Positions 47,352-57,678 of a stretch of DNA of 64,000 nt are shown here, in pieces. The notes beneath the pieces are model-generated. The model saw only the letters and a program-made list of their open reading frames with translations. It did not search any database and was not told the origin of the DNA. Origin of the DNA: Nocardia spumae (GTDB taxonomy: Bacteria > Actinomycetota > Actinomycetes > Mycobacteriales > Mycobacteriaceae); the NCBI RefSeq assembly GCF_020733635.1, contig NZ_JAJFZL010000001.1, positions 6,138,001-6,202,000 on the forward strand. The letters run 5' to 3'. Position 1 is the first letter of the stretch; each line of letters opens with the position of its first letter. The translations under genes were made by a program, and so were the position numbers.

Positions 47352-48155
47352 TCAGCGTGGCGCGCCGCCGTGCACCCGGCGCAGATGTTCGGCCAGAGCC
47401 TCGAAGACCAGGAAGTTCGGGATATCGCGGACCATCGCGGAGGTCAGCGCGAACCACCTCCCGGCCACATCCACGCTGAGCCTGCCGTCGCTGATGGCCA
47501 CCTGATTCACCTGTGTCCACGGCGCCGACTTACGGGTGGAACCGACCTCGTACCACGTCATCCACAGTTCACCGAAGACCAGCCGATGCCCGGCCTGCAG
47601 GGCGGCCAGCGCCTGCGGCAGCTGGGTTTCGGTGACAGCCCGCTGAATCGACGGCCCCCACTCCTGCGGGTTCGAAATGCCGTCGCCGATCACGAAATTC
47701 ACGCCCGCGATATCAGTGAAGGTGTACGTGTAGGTCGTGCCGATGTGATGGTTGTTGCGCATATGCCGGACGATGCTCTGATAGATCGTCGTGCTGTCGT
47801 AGCGAGCCACCCACAGGCGTCCCTGCCGGGCCGCGACGAGACCGGCGTCGTAGAGATCCAGCCGCGCCCCCGCATAGCTGCGCGCGTAGCGATACGAGCG
47901 GATCAGCGCGGGCAACATGACGATCGGGGCGATCACGCACAGGATCCCGACCACCGGCTGCGCGACCGCGAACGAGATCACCGCGCCGATCAACCCGGCG
48001 ATCGACAGCACCAACAGGACGAGGTAGCCGCCGTTGCGCGGCGGGACCGGCAGATAGGTCTGCCGATGCCGGCCCAACCCCGTGCGCGCGGCCGCATCCC
48101 CGATGGCGGCGCCCACATCCTGATCGCTGTGATTCGCCATGGCCGGACCGGTCAC
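47352..48155 (-). CDS. Membrane protein, DUF6585-like
   Basis: 267-residue protein with two hydrophobic helices (about 44-64 and 68-88) after a polar N-terminus, then a soluble domain with a LVFGELWMTWYEVGSTRKS segment and a C-terminal IPN-x-LVFEAL motif reminiscent of DUF6585 proteins. Function unknown. GTG start behind GGAGGGGG. It stands alone, on the same strand as the cassettes but 123 nt upstream of the YbaB gene. Confidence 0.72.
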   Translation of the reverse strand: MTGPAMANHSDQDVGAAIGDAAARTGLGRHRQTYLPVPPRNGGYLVLLVLSIAGLIGAVISFAVAQPVVGILCVIAPIVMLPALIRSYRYARSYAGARLDLYDAGLVAARQGRLWVARYDSTTIYQSIVRHMRNNHHIGTTYTYTFTDIAGVNFVIGDGISNPQEWGPSIQRAVTETQLPQALAALQAGHRLVFGELWMTWYEVGSTRKSAPWTQVNQVAISDGRLSVDVAGRWFALTSAMVRDIPNFLVFEALAEHLRRVHGGAPR

Positions 48156-48405
48156 GGTTCCCCCTCCGTCGTGCTAGAGCCGTAACGGCGAGCGTAGTCG
48201 AGGGCCGCCGCCGGGGCGGCAGGCGGTTCGCTCGCGGACCGGGCTGTGGCACACCCGCAGCGCCCGGCCGACCCGTTTGTGAGATGTCCAATGCCGCGCC
48301 CGGAATCGACCGGCCGCACCGGACCCGGAGCTAGGTTCTCGGCCAGCAGATATTTCACCGTCGTAGGCGGACCCGGAGGTGGTTCGCCGGACGTGAGGAG
48401 GCCCC

Positions 48406-48603
48406 GTGATCCACCGCAGAAACATCCTGAACCCCGGCGCCCGCGAGGTTCTCGACTATTTCGGCAAATGTCCCGAATGCGGCTATCCCGCCACCGCTTC
48501 GGCCGATTTCGCCGAGGCGACCACCGTCGTCGCCCGCTGCGACCGCCCGTGCGGCTGGACGGGCGCGGTGCCGCTCACCACGATGACCGCTCGTCCGTCG
48601 TAG
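48406..48603 (+). CDS. Small zinc-ribbon-like protein
   Basis: 65-residue protein with two cysteine pairs, C23-PE-C26 and C46-DRP-C50, spaced like a zinc ribbon. The GTG start has a strong GAGGAGG about 4 nt upstream, which supports real translation. No family name is recognised. It is convergent with map, and a 12-bp-arm hairpin lies just after its stop. Confidence 0.7.
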   Translation: MIHRRNILNPGAREVLDYFGKCPECGYPATASADFAEATTVVARCDRPCGWTGAVPLTTMTARPS

Positions 48604-48605
48604 AA

Positions 48606-48649
48606 CGCACAACGCACCCGCGCCGAGTCGGCAGCGAGTGCGTTGTGCG
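48606..48649. terminator. Hairpin terminator between the zinc-ribbon gene and map
   Basis: Perfect 12-bp arms CGCACAACGCAC and GTGCGTTGTGCG around a 20-nt loop, filling the 62-nt gap between convergent genes. It can act in both directions. Confidence 0.75.
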
Positions 48650-48665
48650 ACAACGATATTCGAAC

Positions 48666-49466
48666 TTATTCGGGTCGAACGGTCAGAATGCGGGGGCCGT
48701 CCTCGGTCACCGCGACCGTGTGCTCCCAATGGGCGGCACGGCTGCCGTCACTGGTGACGACGGTCCAATCGTCCTCGAGTACCACGGTTTCGGTGGTGCC
48801 CAGCGTCAGCATCGGCTCGATGGCCAGTACCGAACCGACCACCAGCTTCGGCCCCCGGCCGGGTGCGCCCTCGTTGGCGAGGAACGGATCCATATGCATC
48901 TGCCGGCCGATGCCGTGCCCGCCGTATCCGTCGACGATGCCGTAGGCCCGGCCGTGCTCCTGTTCCGCGGCCCGGGTGCCCAGCTCGATGGCATGCGAAA
49001 TATCGGTGAGCCGGTTGCCCGGCAGCATGGCCGCGATTCCGCTCTCCATCGACAGCCGGGTGGCCTCGCTCAGCAACCGGTCGGCCTCGATGATCTCACC
49101 GATTCCGAAGGTCCAGGCCGAGTCACCGTGCCAGCCGTCGAGAATCGCACCGCAGTCGATGGACACCAGATCGCCCTCGGTCAGAACCTCGTCCTTGGAC
49201 GGAATCCCGTGCACCACACGATCGTTCACCGACGAGCAGATCGAACCCGGAAATCCGTGGTAGCCCTTGAACGACGGTACGGCGCCCGCGTCGCGAATGG
49301 TCTGCTCGGCGACCTCGTCCAGCTCCCAGGTCGACACGCCGGGCCCGGCGGCCGCGCGGACGGCGACCAGCGCACGCCCGACGATCGCCCCGGCCGCGGC
49401 CATGGCATCCAGCTCACCGGCGGTGCGGAAAGGCACCACCTTCTTCTGCTTGAGGCCGAATACCAT
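48666..49466 (-). CDS. map: Methionine aminopeptidase, type I
   Basis: Metal-dependent cytosolic enzyme that removes the initiator methionine. 266 residues with the pita-bread ligands visible: two Asp in [17 protein letters not shown], His in [12 protein letters not shown], Glu in AIEPML and Glu in WEHTVAV. It lies 5 nt after adk in the secY-adk-map unit, the standard bacterial order. Confidence 0.95.
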   Translation of the reverse strand: MVFGLKQKKVVPFRTAGELDAMAAAGAIVGRALVAVRAAAGPGVSTWELDEVAEQTIRDAGAVPSFKGYHGFPGSICSSVNDRVVHGIPSKDEVLTEGDLVSIDCGAILDGWHGDSAWTFGIGEIIEADRLLSEATRLSMESGIAAMLPGNRLTDISHAIELGTRAAEQEHGRAYGIVDGYGGHGIGRQMHMDPFLANEGAPGRGPKLVVGSVLAIEPMLTLGTTETVVLEDDWTVVTSDGSRAAHWEHTVAVTEDGPRILTVRPE

Positions 49467-49471
49467 TCGCG

Positions 49472-50017
49472 TCAGCGACCCAGCACGCGCAGGACGCGGG
49501 CGTTGACCTCGTCGACCTCGCCCACGCCGTCGACGGCGAGGATCAAGCCGTCGTAGTGCTGCAACAGCGGTGCGGTCTCGTCGCGGTACACCTGCATACG
49601 GTTGCGGATGACCTCTTCGGTGTCGTCGTCACGGCCGCGGCCGAGCATCCGCTCCACCACTACGTCGTCGGCCACCTCGAAGCTGACCACGCCGTCCAGC
49701 GCGTGGCCGGACTGCTGCAGCATCTTCTCCAGCGCCACCGCCTGATCGACGGTGCGCGGGTAGCCGTCGAGCACGAACCCGTTGGCGGCATCCGGTTCCG
49801 CGATCCGCGACTCCACCATGCGGTTGGTCACATCGCTGGGCACCAGATCGCCGGCGTCGAGGTACTTCTTGGCCTCGCGGCCCAGCGGGGTCTGCTGGGA
49901 GATGTTCGCGCGGAACAAATTCCCCGTGGAGATGTGCGGCACACCCAGCTTGTCCGACAGCAGTTCGGCCTGTGTCCCTTTACCGGCACCCGGCGGTCCG
50001 AGCAGTACGAGTCTCAC
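49472..50017 (-). CDS. adk: Adenylate kinase
   Basis: Converts AMP and ATP to two ADP. 181 residues, the short-LID form without zinc cysteines. P-loop GPPGAGKGT near residue 7; DGYPRT near 84 (Tyr for the usual Phe). The start is a GTG overlapping the secY stop (GTGA), so it is translationally coupled. Upstream in-frame sequence is antisense to nothing conserved and was excluded. Confidence 0.96.
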   Translation of the reverse strand: MRLVLLGPPGAGKGTQAELLSDKLGVPHISTGNLFRANISQQTPLGREAKKYLDAGDLVPSDVTNRMVESRIAEPDAANGFVLDGYPRTVDQAVALEKMLQQSGHALDGVVSFEVADDVVVERMLGRGRDDDTEEVIRNRMQVYRDETAPLLQHYDGLILAVDGVGEVDEVNARVLRVLGR

Positions 50018-51333
50018 TTGAGGAACCCTTCGTAATTTCTGTTCATCAGTTGGCTCTCGATCTGTTTGACCGTATCGAGGCCGACGCTCACGACGATCAG
50101 CACCGACGTACCACCGAACGGCAGGAAGTTCGAACCACCACCGCCGCCGCCGATGTGCAGCAGCAGGTTGGGCAGTACGGCAACAGCACCGAGATAGATC
50201 GAACCGGGGAGGGTGATTCGGCTCAGTACATAGTTCAGATAGTCGGCGGTCGGCTTGCCCGGACGGTAACCGGGAATGAACCCACCGAACTTCTTCATCT
50301 CGTCCGCGCGTTCCTCCGGATTGAAGGTGATCGCGACGTAGAAATAGGTGAAGAACACGATCAACGCGAAGTAGATCACCACATACACCGGGTTGCCCGG
50401 GTTGACGAGATACTTCTGGATGATCTTCTGCCACCAGCTGTCGGAGTTCGACGACTGGGTCAACTGGGCGACCAGGTTCGGCAGATACAACAGCGACGAC
50501 GCGAAGATCACCGGGATGACACCCGCCTGATTGACCTTCAGCGGTAGATAGGTCGACGACCCGCCGTACATCTTGCGTCCGACGACGCGCTTGGCGTACT
50601 GGACGGGTATTCGGCGCTGGCCCTGTTCGACGAAGATCACGCCGACGATCACCACGAAGGCGGCGAAACACACCAGCCCGAAGATCAGGCCGCCCTTGCT
50701 GTCGAGGATCTGCTTGCCCTCGGTCGGGATGCGCGCCGCGATACCGGCGAAGATCAGCAGCGACATACCGTTGCCGATACCGCGCTCGGTGATCTGCTCA
50801 CCGAACCACATCACCAGCGCCGCACCGGCGGTCATCACCAGCACGATGATGATCATGCCGAAGACACTGGTGTCGGCCAGGATGTCCTGTGGGCAGCCGC
50901 GCAGCAGCTGGCCACGCGCGGCCAGCGCCACCAGACCGGTGGCCTGCAGCACCGCCAGCGCGATCGACAGATAACGCGTGTACTGCGTCATCTTGTTCTG
51001 ACCGGATTGGCCCTCTTTTCGCAGTTCCTCGAACCGCGGGATGACCACCGTCAGCAACTGGATGATGATGCTCGCGGTGATGTAGGGCATGATCCCGATC
51101 GCGAACACCGACAGCTGCAGCAGCGCACCACCCGAGAACAGGTTGATGAGCTGGTAGATGCCGGCATTGTCACCGCCGGAGACGACGTCGATGCAATGGC
51201 GGATCGCCTTGTAGTCGACACCGGGCGACGGCAGCGAGGCACCGACGCGGTACAACGCGATCAGGCCCAGCGTGAAGAGAATCTTCCGCCGTAAGTCCGG
51301 GGTCCGGAAAGCCGACACGAAGGCGGAAAGCAC
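50014..51333 (-). CDS. secY: SecY, protein translocase channel subunit
   Basis: Ten-helix channel of the Sec system, 439 residues, beginning [22 protein letters not shown] as in actinobacterial SecY. The plug and cytosolic loops are conserved in layout. The GTG start has a perfect AGGAGG 5 nt upstream. A hairpin terminator separates it from rplO, so secY-adk-map probably has its own promoter in 51,334-51,476. Confidence 0.96.
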   Translation of the reverse strand: MLSAFVSAFRTPDLRRKILFTLGLIALYRVGASLPSPGVDYKAIRHCIDVVSGGDNAGIYQLINLFSGGALLQLSVFAIGIMPYITASIIIQLLTVVIPRFEELRKEGQSGQNKMTQYTRYLSIALAVLQATGLVALAARGQLLRGCPQDILADTSVFGMIIIVLVMTAGAALVMWFGEQITERGIGNGMSLLIFAGIAARIPTEGKQILDSKGGLIFGLVCFAAFVVIVGVIFVEQGQRRIPVQYAKRVVGRKMYGGSSTYLPLKVNQAGVIPVIFASSLLYLPNLVAQLTQSSNSDSWWQKIIQKYLVNPGNPVYVVIYFALIVFFTYFYVAITFNPEERADEMKKFGGFIPGYRPGKPTADYLNYVLSRITLPGSIYLGAVAVLPNLLLHIGGGGGGSNFLPFGGTSVLIVVSVGLDTVKQIESQLMNRNYEGFLK

Positions 51334-51476
51334 AGATCCTCCTGGCTGACGACACGGGGGTCACGCCCACTTCCGCTGTCTCGGCACATACCGGAGGCCC
51401 AAACGAATGGATCCGGCCTTGTGCCGCGACGACGGGGCAGACTGGTTGGCAGACAACACTTGAACTCTAACAGCGA

Positions 51477-51504
51477 CGCCGGACGGGCTCTCACCCGTCC
51501 GGCG
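51477..51504 (-). terminator. Hairpin between rplO and secY
   Basis: Perfect 11-bp arms CGCCGGACGGG and CCCGTCCGGCG with a 6-nt loop, 57 nt past the rplO stop, inside the 227-nt rplO-secY gap. It is positioned to end the ribosomal protein transcript. Confidence 0.75.
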
Positions 51505-51560
51505 CCCAGACTGTATTACCGCGCTGATCGCACGTTCGCGCTCCGCGGCATCAGTAACTG

Positions 51561-52007
51561 TCAGCCCAGCTCGGTAGCGGTGCCACCGGCGGCGGCGATC
51601 TTCTCCTTGGCAGAGCCTGAGAATTTGTCGGCGCTGACCTGAACGGCCACGCCGATCTCGCCCTCGCCGAGCACCTTCACCAACTGGTTCTTACGCACGG
51701 CACCGGCAGCGACCAACTCGTCCTTGCCGATGGTGCCGCCCTGCGGGAACAGGCGCGCGATATCGCCGACGTTCACGACCTGGTACTCGACGCGGAACGG
51801 GTTGGTGAACCCCTTCAGCTTCGGCAGGCGCATGTGGATCGGCATCTGGCCGCCCTCGAAACGGGCCGGCACGTTCTTGCGAGCCTTCGTACCCTTGGTA
51901 CCGCGACCGGCGGTCTTACCCTTGGAGCCCTCACCGCGACCCACACGGATCTTCTCGGTCTTGGCGCCCGGGGCGGGCCGCAGGTGGTGCAGCTTGATGG
52001 GGGTCAT
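51561..52007 (-). CDS. rplO: 50S ribosomal protein L15
   Basis: 148 residues, standard L15: an N-terminal Gly/Arg-rich extension ([19 protein letters not shown]) that threads into 23S rRNA, then the globular domain. The start overlaps the rpmD stop by 4 nt. Last gene of the rpsH-rplF-rplR-rpsE-rpmD-rplO half of the spc operon. Confidence 0.97.
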   Translation of the reverse strand: MTPIKLHHLRPAPGAKTEKIRVGRGEGSKGKTAGRGTKGTKARKNVPARFEGGQMPIHMRLPKLKGFTNPFRVEYQVVNVGDIARLFPQGGTIGKDELVAAGAVRKNQLVKVLGEGEIGVAVQVSADKFSGSAKEKIAAAGGTATELG

Positions 52008-52189
52008 GCGGTTTCCTCCTCAACGGAAACGAGGTGGCGCACGACGTTGATCAGCCCGCGGTTCTGGGCGTTGTCCTCGCGGACCACGGTCTGGCGGATA
52101 CCGCGCAGGCCGAGGGTGCGAAGCGACTCCCGCTGATTCTTCTTGGCGCCGATCGTGGACTTGATCTGGGTCACCTTGAGCTGTGCCAT
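52004..52189 (-). CDS. rpmD: 50S ribosomal protein L30
   Basis: 61 residues, single L30 domain starting [14 protein letters not shown]; complete. GGGAG lies upstream of the ATG. One base separates it from the rpsE stop, and it overlaps rplO. Confidence 0.97.
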   Translation of the reverse strand: MAQLKVTQIKSTIGAKKNQRESLRTLGLRGIRQTVVREDNAQNRGLINVVRHLVSVEEETA

Positions 52190-52190
52190 A

Positions 52191-52826
52191 TCAGACTCCC
52201 TGTCCGGCACGTGCACGCAGCATGCCCGCCGGGGCAACGTCCTCGATCGGCAGACCGCGGCGAGCGGCCACCTCTTCCGGACGCTGCAGCATCTTCAGGG
52301 CCGCGACGGTGGCGTGCACGACGTTGATGGCGTTGTCGCTACCGAGCGACTTGGCCAGGATGTCGTGGATGCCCGCGCACTCCAGCACGGCACGCGCCGC
52401 ACCACCGGCGATCACACCGGTACCGGGCGAGGCCGGACGCAGCATGACGACACCGGCGGCAGCCTCACCCTGCACCGGGTGCGTGATGGTGCTGCCGATC
52501 ATGGGAACGCGGAAGAAGCCCTTGCGAGCCTCCTCGACACCCTTCTGGATGGCCGCGGGAACTTCCTTGGCCTTGCCGTATCCGACACCGACCAGGCCGT
52601 TGCCGTCACCCACGATCACGAGGGCGGTGAAGCTGAAGCGACGACCACCCTTCACGACCTTGGACACACGGTTGATCGCGACTACGCGCTCGAGCTGGTT
52701 CTTCTCGGCGGCATTGTCACGACGGTCACCGCCGCGACGGTCGCGACCGCCACCACGCTGATCGCGCTCGTTGCCACCCTGTCCGGCGGGTCCGCTGCCG
52801 CCGTCACGCCGCTGACGTCCCGGCAT
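52191..52826 (-). CDS. rpsE: 30S ribosomal protein S5
   Basis: 211 residues. The double-stranded RNA-binding domain ([17 protein letters not shown], near 48-64) and C-terminal domain are intact. The N-terminus is extended by a Gly/Arg/Asp-rich tract of about 40 residues, a feature of actinobacterial S5. It lies between rplR and rpmD in the usual order. Confidence 0.97.
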   Translation of the reverse strand: MPGRQRRDGGSGPAGQGGNERDQRGGGRDRRGGDRRDNAAEKNQLERVVAINRVSKVVKGGRRFSFTALVIVGDGNGLVGVGYGKAKEVPAAIQKGVEEARKGFFRVPMIGSTITHPVQGEAAAGVVMLRPASPGTGVIAGGAARAVLECAGIHDILAKSLGSDNAINVVHATVAALKMLQRPEEVAARRGLPIEDVAPAGMLRARAGQGV

Positions 52827-52875
52827 CAGACGTTCCTTCCGTTCATGGTCATTCGGTCCATGGGCTGAATCCGCA

Positions 52876-53283
52876 TCAGAACTTCAACCCACCTTCGCGA
52901 GCAGCATCGGCGAGAGCGGCGATGCGGCCGTGATAGTCGTGGCCACCGCGATCGAAGACCACGGTGTCGACACCGGCGGCCTTGGCGCGAGCCGCGATCA
53001 GCTCGCCGACCTTGGCGCCCTTGGCCGACTTGTCACCGTCGAGCGCGCGCACGTCGGCCTCGATCGAGGACGCCGAGGCGACGGTCTTGCCGACGGAGTC
53101 GTCGACCAGCTGAGCGTGCAGGTGCCGCGAGGAGCGGAACACGATCAGGCGCGGACGCTCGGCGGTGCCGAGGACCTTCTTGCGCAGACGGAAGTGCCGG
53201 CGGGTCTTGGAAACCCGGCGACGAGTCGACGCATCTTTACCGACCGGCTTGCGGGCGGCTTTCTGAGCTTCAGTTTGTGCCAT
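52876..53283 (-). CDS. rplR: 50S ribosomal protein L18
   Basis: 135 residues; a basic N-terminus then the 5S rRNA-binding L18 domain ([18 protein letters not shown]). Start is 3 nt past the rplF stop. Confidence 0.97.
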   Translation of the reverse strand: MAQTEAQKAARKPVGKDASTRRRVSKTRRHFRLRKKVLGTAERPRLIVFRSSRHLHAQLVDDSVGKTVASASSIEADVRALDGDKSAKGAKVGELIAARAKAAGVDTVVFDRGGHDYHGRIAALADAAREGGLKF

Positions 53284-53286
53284 GGC

Positions 53287-53826
53287 TTACTTACCCGTCT
53301 TTCCGACCTTGCGGCGAACGACCTCGCCGGCGTAGCGGATGCCCTTGCCCTTGTACGGGTCGGGCTTACGCAGGCCGTGGATCACCGCGGCGATCTGGCC
53401 GACCTTCTGCTTGTCGATGCCGGACACCGAGAACTTGGTGGGAGCCTCGACCTGGAAGGTGATGCCCTCGGGAGCCTCGACCGGAACCGGGTGGCTGTAG
53501 CCGAGGGCGAACTCGAGGTTCGAGCCCTTCTGCTGCACGCGGTAACCGACGCCGAAGATTTCCATCTTCTTCTCGTAGCCCTGCGTCACGCCGACGATCA
53601 TGTTGCTGATCAGCGTGCGGCTCAGGCCGTGCAGCGAACGGTTGCGGCGCTCGTCGTCGGGACGGGCCACCTCCAGCTCGCCGTTCTCGGCCTTCGTGAC
53701 GACGATCGGCTCGGCGACGGTGTGCGACAGGGTGCCCTTGGGCCCCTTCACCGATACGGCCTGGCCGTCGATGGTCACCTCGACGCCGGCGGGAACCGGG
53801 ATCGGCTTCTTACCGATACGCGACAT
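53287..53826 (-). CDS. rplF: 50S ribosomal protein L6
   Basis: 179 residues with both L6 repeats and the C-terminal [11 protein letters not shown] signature. It follows rpsH by 14 nt. Confidence 0.97.
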   Translation of the reverse strand: MSRIGKKPIPVPAGVEVTIDGQAVSVKGPKGTLSHTVAEPIVVTKAENGELEVARPDDERRNRSLHGLSRTLISNMIVGVTQGYEKKMEIFGVGYRVQQKGSNLEFALGYSHPVPVEAPEGITFQVEAPTKFSVSGIDKQKVGQIAAVIHGLRKPDPYKGKGIRYAGEVVRRKVGKTGK

Positions 53827-53840
53827 TGTTCCTACCTCCC

Positions 53841-54239
53841 TTACCAGACGTAGGCGAGGACTTCCCCGCCCACACCCTGCTGCTTGGCCTGACGGTCGGT
53901 GAGCAGGCCCTTCGACGTGGAGATAATTGCCACGCCCAGACCGCCCAGCACCTTGGGCAGGTTGGTGGATTTCGCGTACACCCGCAGACCCGGCTTCGAG
54001 ACGCGGCGCACACCCTGCAGGCTGCGCTCCCGGCTCTGGCCGTACTTCAGGTCGACGATCAGGGTCTGGCCGACGGGCGCCTCTTCGGTGCGGTAGTCGG
54101 CGATGTAGCCCTCGCGCTTGAGAATCTCGGCGATGTTCGCCTTGAGCTTCGAGTGCGGAGCCTTCACCTGATCGTGGTACGCCGAGTTGGCGTTGCGCAG
54201 ACGGGTCAGAAAGTCTGCGATCGGATCAGTCATGGTCAT
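53841..54239 (-). CDS. rpsH: 30S ribosomal protein S8
   Basis: 132 residues, complete S8 ([19 protein letters not shown]-terminal GGEVLAYVW). The ATG at 54,239 is preceded by GAAAGG. Normally rpsZ lies directly upstream; here rpsZ is 8.2 kb away, so this half operon must be transcribed from a promoter in 54,240-54,710. Confidence 0.97.
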   Translation of the reverse strand: MTMTDPIADFLTRLRNANSAYHDQVKAPHSKLKANIAEILKREGYIADYRTEEAPVGQTLIVDLKYGQSRERSLQGVRRVSKPGLRVYAKSTNLPKVLGGLGVAIISTSKGLLTDRQAKQQGVGGEVLAYVW

Positions 54240-54710
54240 GTGTTGACCGTTACCTTTCTCGCCGCGGTTCCCATACAGCACCGTCACGCGGGGCGGTCGT
54301 GGGCCTACGACAATTTCGGCTGGTCCGGACGACACCTTTGCCGACCGGATTGATTGCAGTCACCCGGAGCTTCGCGCACGCATATGGGCACGAGGGTGCC
54401 CGAGCAACCGGTCTAGTGTAGGCGAGGCGTTCGAGCAGCCAAAATCGGGGGCGCTGCGCGGGCGCCGGGCGAGGCGCCCGATCGGCGTGATCGGCCGGTC
54501 CGATTCTCGCAGCGCGATCCCTTCACCCGAAGTCGTCGCGCTATTCCGCGCCCACCGGACGACGGTGACGCTCAGTACCAGGACGACACGCCGCACCGAT
54601 TTCCGGAACACGCACCGCCGGAAGGTCTTTCACAGGTTTTTCTGAGGTTGCCCTGATACCTTTTGCCCGTATTCGCCCAGGCACGACGACACACGGGGAA
54701 GCCGCCTGCC
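54240..54710. other. 471-nt spacer between rpsH and the DUF1275 gene
   Basis: No gene seen. It should hold the promoter and leader of the rpsH half operon (minus) and of the divergent DUF1275 gene (plus). A hairpin GGGCGCC / GGCGCCC lies at 54,460-54,479. I could not identify convincing -35/-10 pairs by eye. Confidence 0.5.
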
Positions 54711-55463
54711 ATGAGCCTCGATCAACCACATCGCCTACTCGTTCTCGGCTACGGATCGCTACTCGCGGCGGTCGCGGGATTCGTCAACGCGGTCGCCATC
54801 CTGGTCCTCGCGTTCCCGGTCGGCAACCTGACCGCGACGACGACGAAACTGGGGATGGATGTCGCCGATCCGATGCTCCACGAGGGCAGCGTTCTCGCGT
54901 TCATCATCCTCGGGTTCCTGATCGGGGCCATGATCGCCGGGGCGGCGCTGAGCCCGGCCGACCGACATGCGGGAGCGCGGCACAGCGCGGTCATGTCCTT
55001 CGAGGCATTCCTGCTGATCTCGGCGTTCATGCTGACCGACAACACCGTGGCGGTCATTCTGGCGGCCATCGCCTGCGGTATGCAGAACGGAACGACGTCC
55101 AGCCTGCGCGCTATGCAGATCCGCACCACACATTTCACTGGCACCCTGACCGACCTGGGCCTGTTGATCGGCCGCTCACCCCAATACGGTTTCGACGCGT
55201 GGAAAGGCATCGTCCTGTCGGCCACGGTCGTCACGTTCATCGGCGGCGGCGTCGCGGGTACGGTGGCCGGCAGCCGAATCGGCGATGCGGCACTGCTGAT
55301 TCCCGCCGGGATATGCATCGCGGTCGCCGTCGTCGGGCTGGGGTACGACCTCTGGCGCACCGCGTACATTCGGGCGAATCAGCCCACACCGTCACCCCGA
55401 ATCGGCCACGCCGACACCGAGATCGGAGACGACTTGGTAGCCGTGCGTCACCACGCCGGCTGA
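54711..55463 (+). CDS. DUF1275 (YoaK-type) membrane protein
   Basis: 250-residue polytopic protein with six to seven hydrophobic helices, the layout of DUF1275/YoaK proteins: GYGSLLAAVAGFVNAVA at the start, a MQNGTTSSLRAMQIRTTHFTGTLTDLG core and a polar tail. Its function is not established; transport is often assumed. The ATG was chosen at MSLDQPH, 11 nt after GGGGAAG. It is a single gene divergent from rpsH, at the left edge of the segment that interrupts the ribosomal operon. Confidence 0.82.
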   Translation: MSLDQPHRLLVLGYGSLLAAVAGFVNAVAILVLAFPVGNLTATTTKLGMDVADPMLHEGSVLAFIILGFLIGAMIAGAALSPADRHAGARHSAVMSFEAFLLISAFMLTDNTVAVILAAIACGMQNGTTSSLRAMQIRTTHFTGTLTDLGLLIGRSPQYGFDAWKGIVLSATVVTFIGGGVAGTVAGSRIGDAALLIPAGICIAVAVVGLGYDLWRTAYIRANQPTPSPRIGHADTEIGDDLVAVRHHAG

Positions 55464-55655
55464 TCCGACTCCGCCCGCCGCACCACCGACCCGCACCACC
55501 GACCCGCACCGCGCCGTCACACCGTCTGCTCCGAGGACGGCTCCACTCGTCCCCGGGGCGGCCCGCCGATCCGGTCGCGGTGCGGCCGAGCCGACGGTCG
55601 CGGTGATGGCGACCTGGTCACGAGAACGGCAGCTCAGCGGTCCGGTGGTGTGTGA

Positions 55656-56027
55656 TCACACCTCGAGATCGGCCTCGATGGCCTTCAGGCGGTGCCGGGC
55701 CAGCGCGAGATTGGCCCGGGACCGGTCCAGTGCCAGATACATGAACAGCCCCTTGGCCGTCCGGCCCGTCATCGGGCGGATGATGTGGTACTGGCTGGAC
55801 AGCGAGATCAGGATGTCCTCGATCTCCTCGTTGAGCCCGAGCTGTTCGATGGTGCGCAGCTTGGCCCGCACCACCTCGGTGTTGCCGGCGCCCGCGACCT
55901 GCAGATCCAGGGACTTGGAACTACCGAGCATGCCCAGCGACATACCGCTGTTGTAGTCGACGACAGCCGCGCCGAGCGCGCCGTCCACCGCCATCATTTC
56001 CTTCAGTGCCAGATCGAGATTGGACAT
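55656..56027 (-). CDS. Roadblock/LC7-domain protein 3
   Basis: 123-residue single roadblock/LC7 domain: helix, sheet with GALGAAVVDYNSGMSLG, long helix, and a sheet ending near MTGRTAKGLFMYLALDR. Such proteins dimerise and usually regulate small GTPases. It follows the second roadblock gene by 22 nt and is last in the operon 57,678-55,656. Confidence 0.82.
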   Translation of the reverse strand: MSNLDLALKEMMAVDGALGAAVVDYNSGMSLGMLGSSKSLDLQVAGAGNTEVVRAKLRTIEQLGLNEEIEDILISLSSQYHIIRPMTGRTAKGLFMYLALDRSRANLALARHRLKAIEADLEV

Positions 56028-56049
56028 GGGTGTTCCCTTTCATTCGGTG

Positions 56050-56517
56050 TTACTGAACCCGGTCGGCGCGATGCTTGCCGCTCGGGGTCGTCAGGCGCTC
56101 GGCGATCGCACGAGCCGCCGGACGCGATTCCAGGTGCAGCCGGCCGACATTCACCTCGGGTTCCGCCAGCACGGTCAGCGATGTCCAGTCCGCCGCGTAG
56201 ACCACCACGTGACCACCGGTGCCACGCACCACCACCTCGTGGAATCCGCCGCCGACCGCGGTGGCGGCGAGCCGCTCCGACAGCGCCAGCTGGGACGCGG
56301 ACAGTGCGGCCATTCCGGTGGGTTCGATCTGGGGCGGCAGGTCGTGGGCGATGAGCAGCCCGTCACTGGATGCCACCAGCGCACCGATCAGTCCGGGGAC
56401 GCGCTCGCGCAACGCCTTCAGTTCCGCCAGCACCGCTTCGTTCGGCTCGGGTTCCGATATCGACACCTTGCTGAACCTTCCCATCAGATCGCCGAGCAGC
56501 TTCTTCCGCGCGGTCAC
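56050..56517 (-). CDS. Roadblock/LC7-domain protein 2
   Basis: 155-residue protein with a short basic leader, an amphipathic helix and a roadblock domain (VPGLIGALVASSDGLLIAHDLP; LTVLAEPEVNVGRLHLESRP). GTG start overlapping the preceding stop (GTGA), with GGAGG 7 nt upstream. It resembles CvnB/MglB-type regulators of Ras-like GTPases, but no GTPase is encoded here. Confidence 0.82.
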   Translation of the reverse strand: MTARKKLLGDLMGRFSKVSISEPEPNEAVLAELKALRERVPGLIGALVASSDGLLIAHDLPPQIEPTGMAALSASQLALSERLAATAVGGGFHEVVVRGTGGHVVVYAADWTSLTVLAEPEVNVGRLHLESRPAARAIAERLTTPSGKHRADRVQ

Positions 56518-57290
56518 GCAAGTTCCTCCAACGCCGCCCGCAGGCGGACGAGCACGTCCAGGTCGACCGGCGATTCCCAACGATCGGGCGGCGCAACCGA
56601 TACCGCGTGCCGCCGGCGCCGGACCAGCGGCGGCATACCGGCGGAATCGGCGGCGGCCGGTGCCGACAGCACCGGCTGCTCGAGCAGACCCGCCAGCGTC
56701 AGGTCCCGGACCGCCACCAGACAGCCGTAACTGGTGCGCCCGAGCTCGGCGGCGATATCGGCGATCGTGCGCCGACCGTCGACGGCGGCCAGCACCTCGG
56801 CCTGACCGCCGGTGAGCGCGATGCGCCGGCGCCGCACCCGCCGCACCGGGACGACCGGCGTCCGTGCGACCAGGTCGGCCGGCCACGGACCGGATTCGGG
56901 ATCGCCGCGACGCGCGCATTCGTGGACGAGCAACCGGGGATTGATATGGCAGATCGGCGTCAACCAGTGCTCGGGCGCGGGTTCGAATTCGGCGACCGCC
57001 GGTGCGGAGAGCAGAAAGTAGGCGGCGTCGAAAAGCGACAGCAGGGCAAGGGTTTCCAACTGCGGCCGCGACAGCAGAGGTCCGGGATCTCCCGAGTCGG
57101 CCCGTTGCCAATCCTCGGCGGTCGCCACACCCGCCTCCACCACGAGCCGGCCCAATCCGGTCGTGCGCCGGCAATCGGCGGTGACGACCTCGCCCCGGGC
57201 GAAGTGGAACGAACCGTCCCCCGCGTGCAATACCCCGGTACTTCCCTGTTCCTCCAGCCGCGTCATAGCCACGGCCAGGTCAGCGCCCAT
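56514..57290 (-). CDS. PATAN/DUF4388-like protein with C-terminal winged helix
   Basis: 258-residue cytosolic protein. Residues 5-50 match the DUF4388/PATAN pattern (GVLHAGDGSFHFARGEVVTAD); a central region of about 110 residues follows; residues about 165-210 look like a winged helix-turn-helix (GGQAEVLAAVDGRRTIADIAAEL). It overlaps roadblock 1 by 11 nt and roadblock 2 by 4 nt, so it is a co-translated partner, possibly an output or scaffold protein. Confidence 0.65.
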   Translation of the reverse strand: MGADLAVAMTRLEEQGSTGVLHAGDGSFHFARGEVVTADCRRTTGLGRLVVEAGVATAEDWQRADSGDPGPLLSRPQLETLALLSLFDAAYFLLSAPAVAEFEPAPEHWLTPICHINPRLLVHECARRGDPESGPWPADLVARTPVVPVRRVRRRRIALTGGQAEVLAAVDGRRTIADIAAELGRTSYGCLVAVRDLTLAGLLEQPVLSAPAAADSAGMPPLVRRRRHAVSVAPPDRWESPVDLDVLVRLRAALEELA

Positions 57291-57678
57291 GACTGCCTTG
57301 GGCCAGTTCGGACAGGATGGCGCGCAGTTGATACCGGGACATCGCCAGGTTTCCGGTCTCCTCGTCGAAGAGGACATGCACGAAAAGCCTGCCGTCGAAG
57401 TCGCCGTCGACCAGATTGAGCAGGTGATAACCATTGGTGCCGCACACGATGATCTCGGTGACGTCGTCGTCGGGTTCCGCACCCAGCGCCGGACAGTTCA
57501 GCACGGCGCGCACCACATCCGTTGTGGCAGCGGCATCCTCGTGCTCGTCTATCGGATCATGCCTGCCCGCGGCGGCGACGGCGAGACCACTCGCCCCGTC
57601 CACCAACGTCACTCCACGCGCCCCTGGAACATCCATGATCCGTTTCAGGCACTCGTCAATACTGGTCACCCACGTCAC
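57280..57678 (-). CDS. Roadblock/LC7-domain protein 1
   Basis: 132-residue roadblock/LC7 protein (SIDECLKRIMDVPGARGVTLVDGASGLAVA start; LLNLVDGDFDGRLFVHVLFD). First gene of the four-gene operon. The start is GTG 57,678 or GTG 57,669; neither has a strong ribosome-binding site. Confidence 0.8.
   Translation of the reverse strand: MTWVTSIDECLKRIMDVPGARGVTLVDGASGLAVAAAGRHDPIDEHEDAAATTDVVRAVLNCPALGAEPDDDVTEIIVCGTNGYHLLNLVDGDFDGRLFVHVLFDEETGNLAMSRYQLRAILSELAQGSHGR

Noticed and set aside
49472..50671. 399-codon form of adenylate kinase
   Set aside because: The extra 5' part overlaps secY in another frame and is not conserved; the GTG overlapping the secY stop gives the normal 181 residues.
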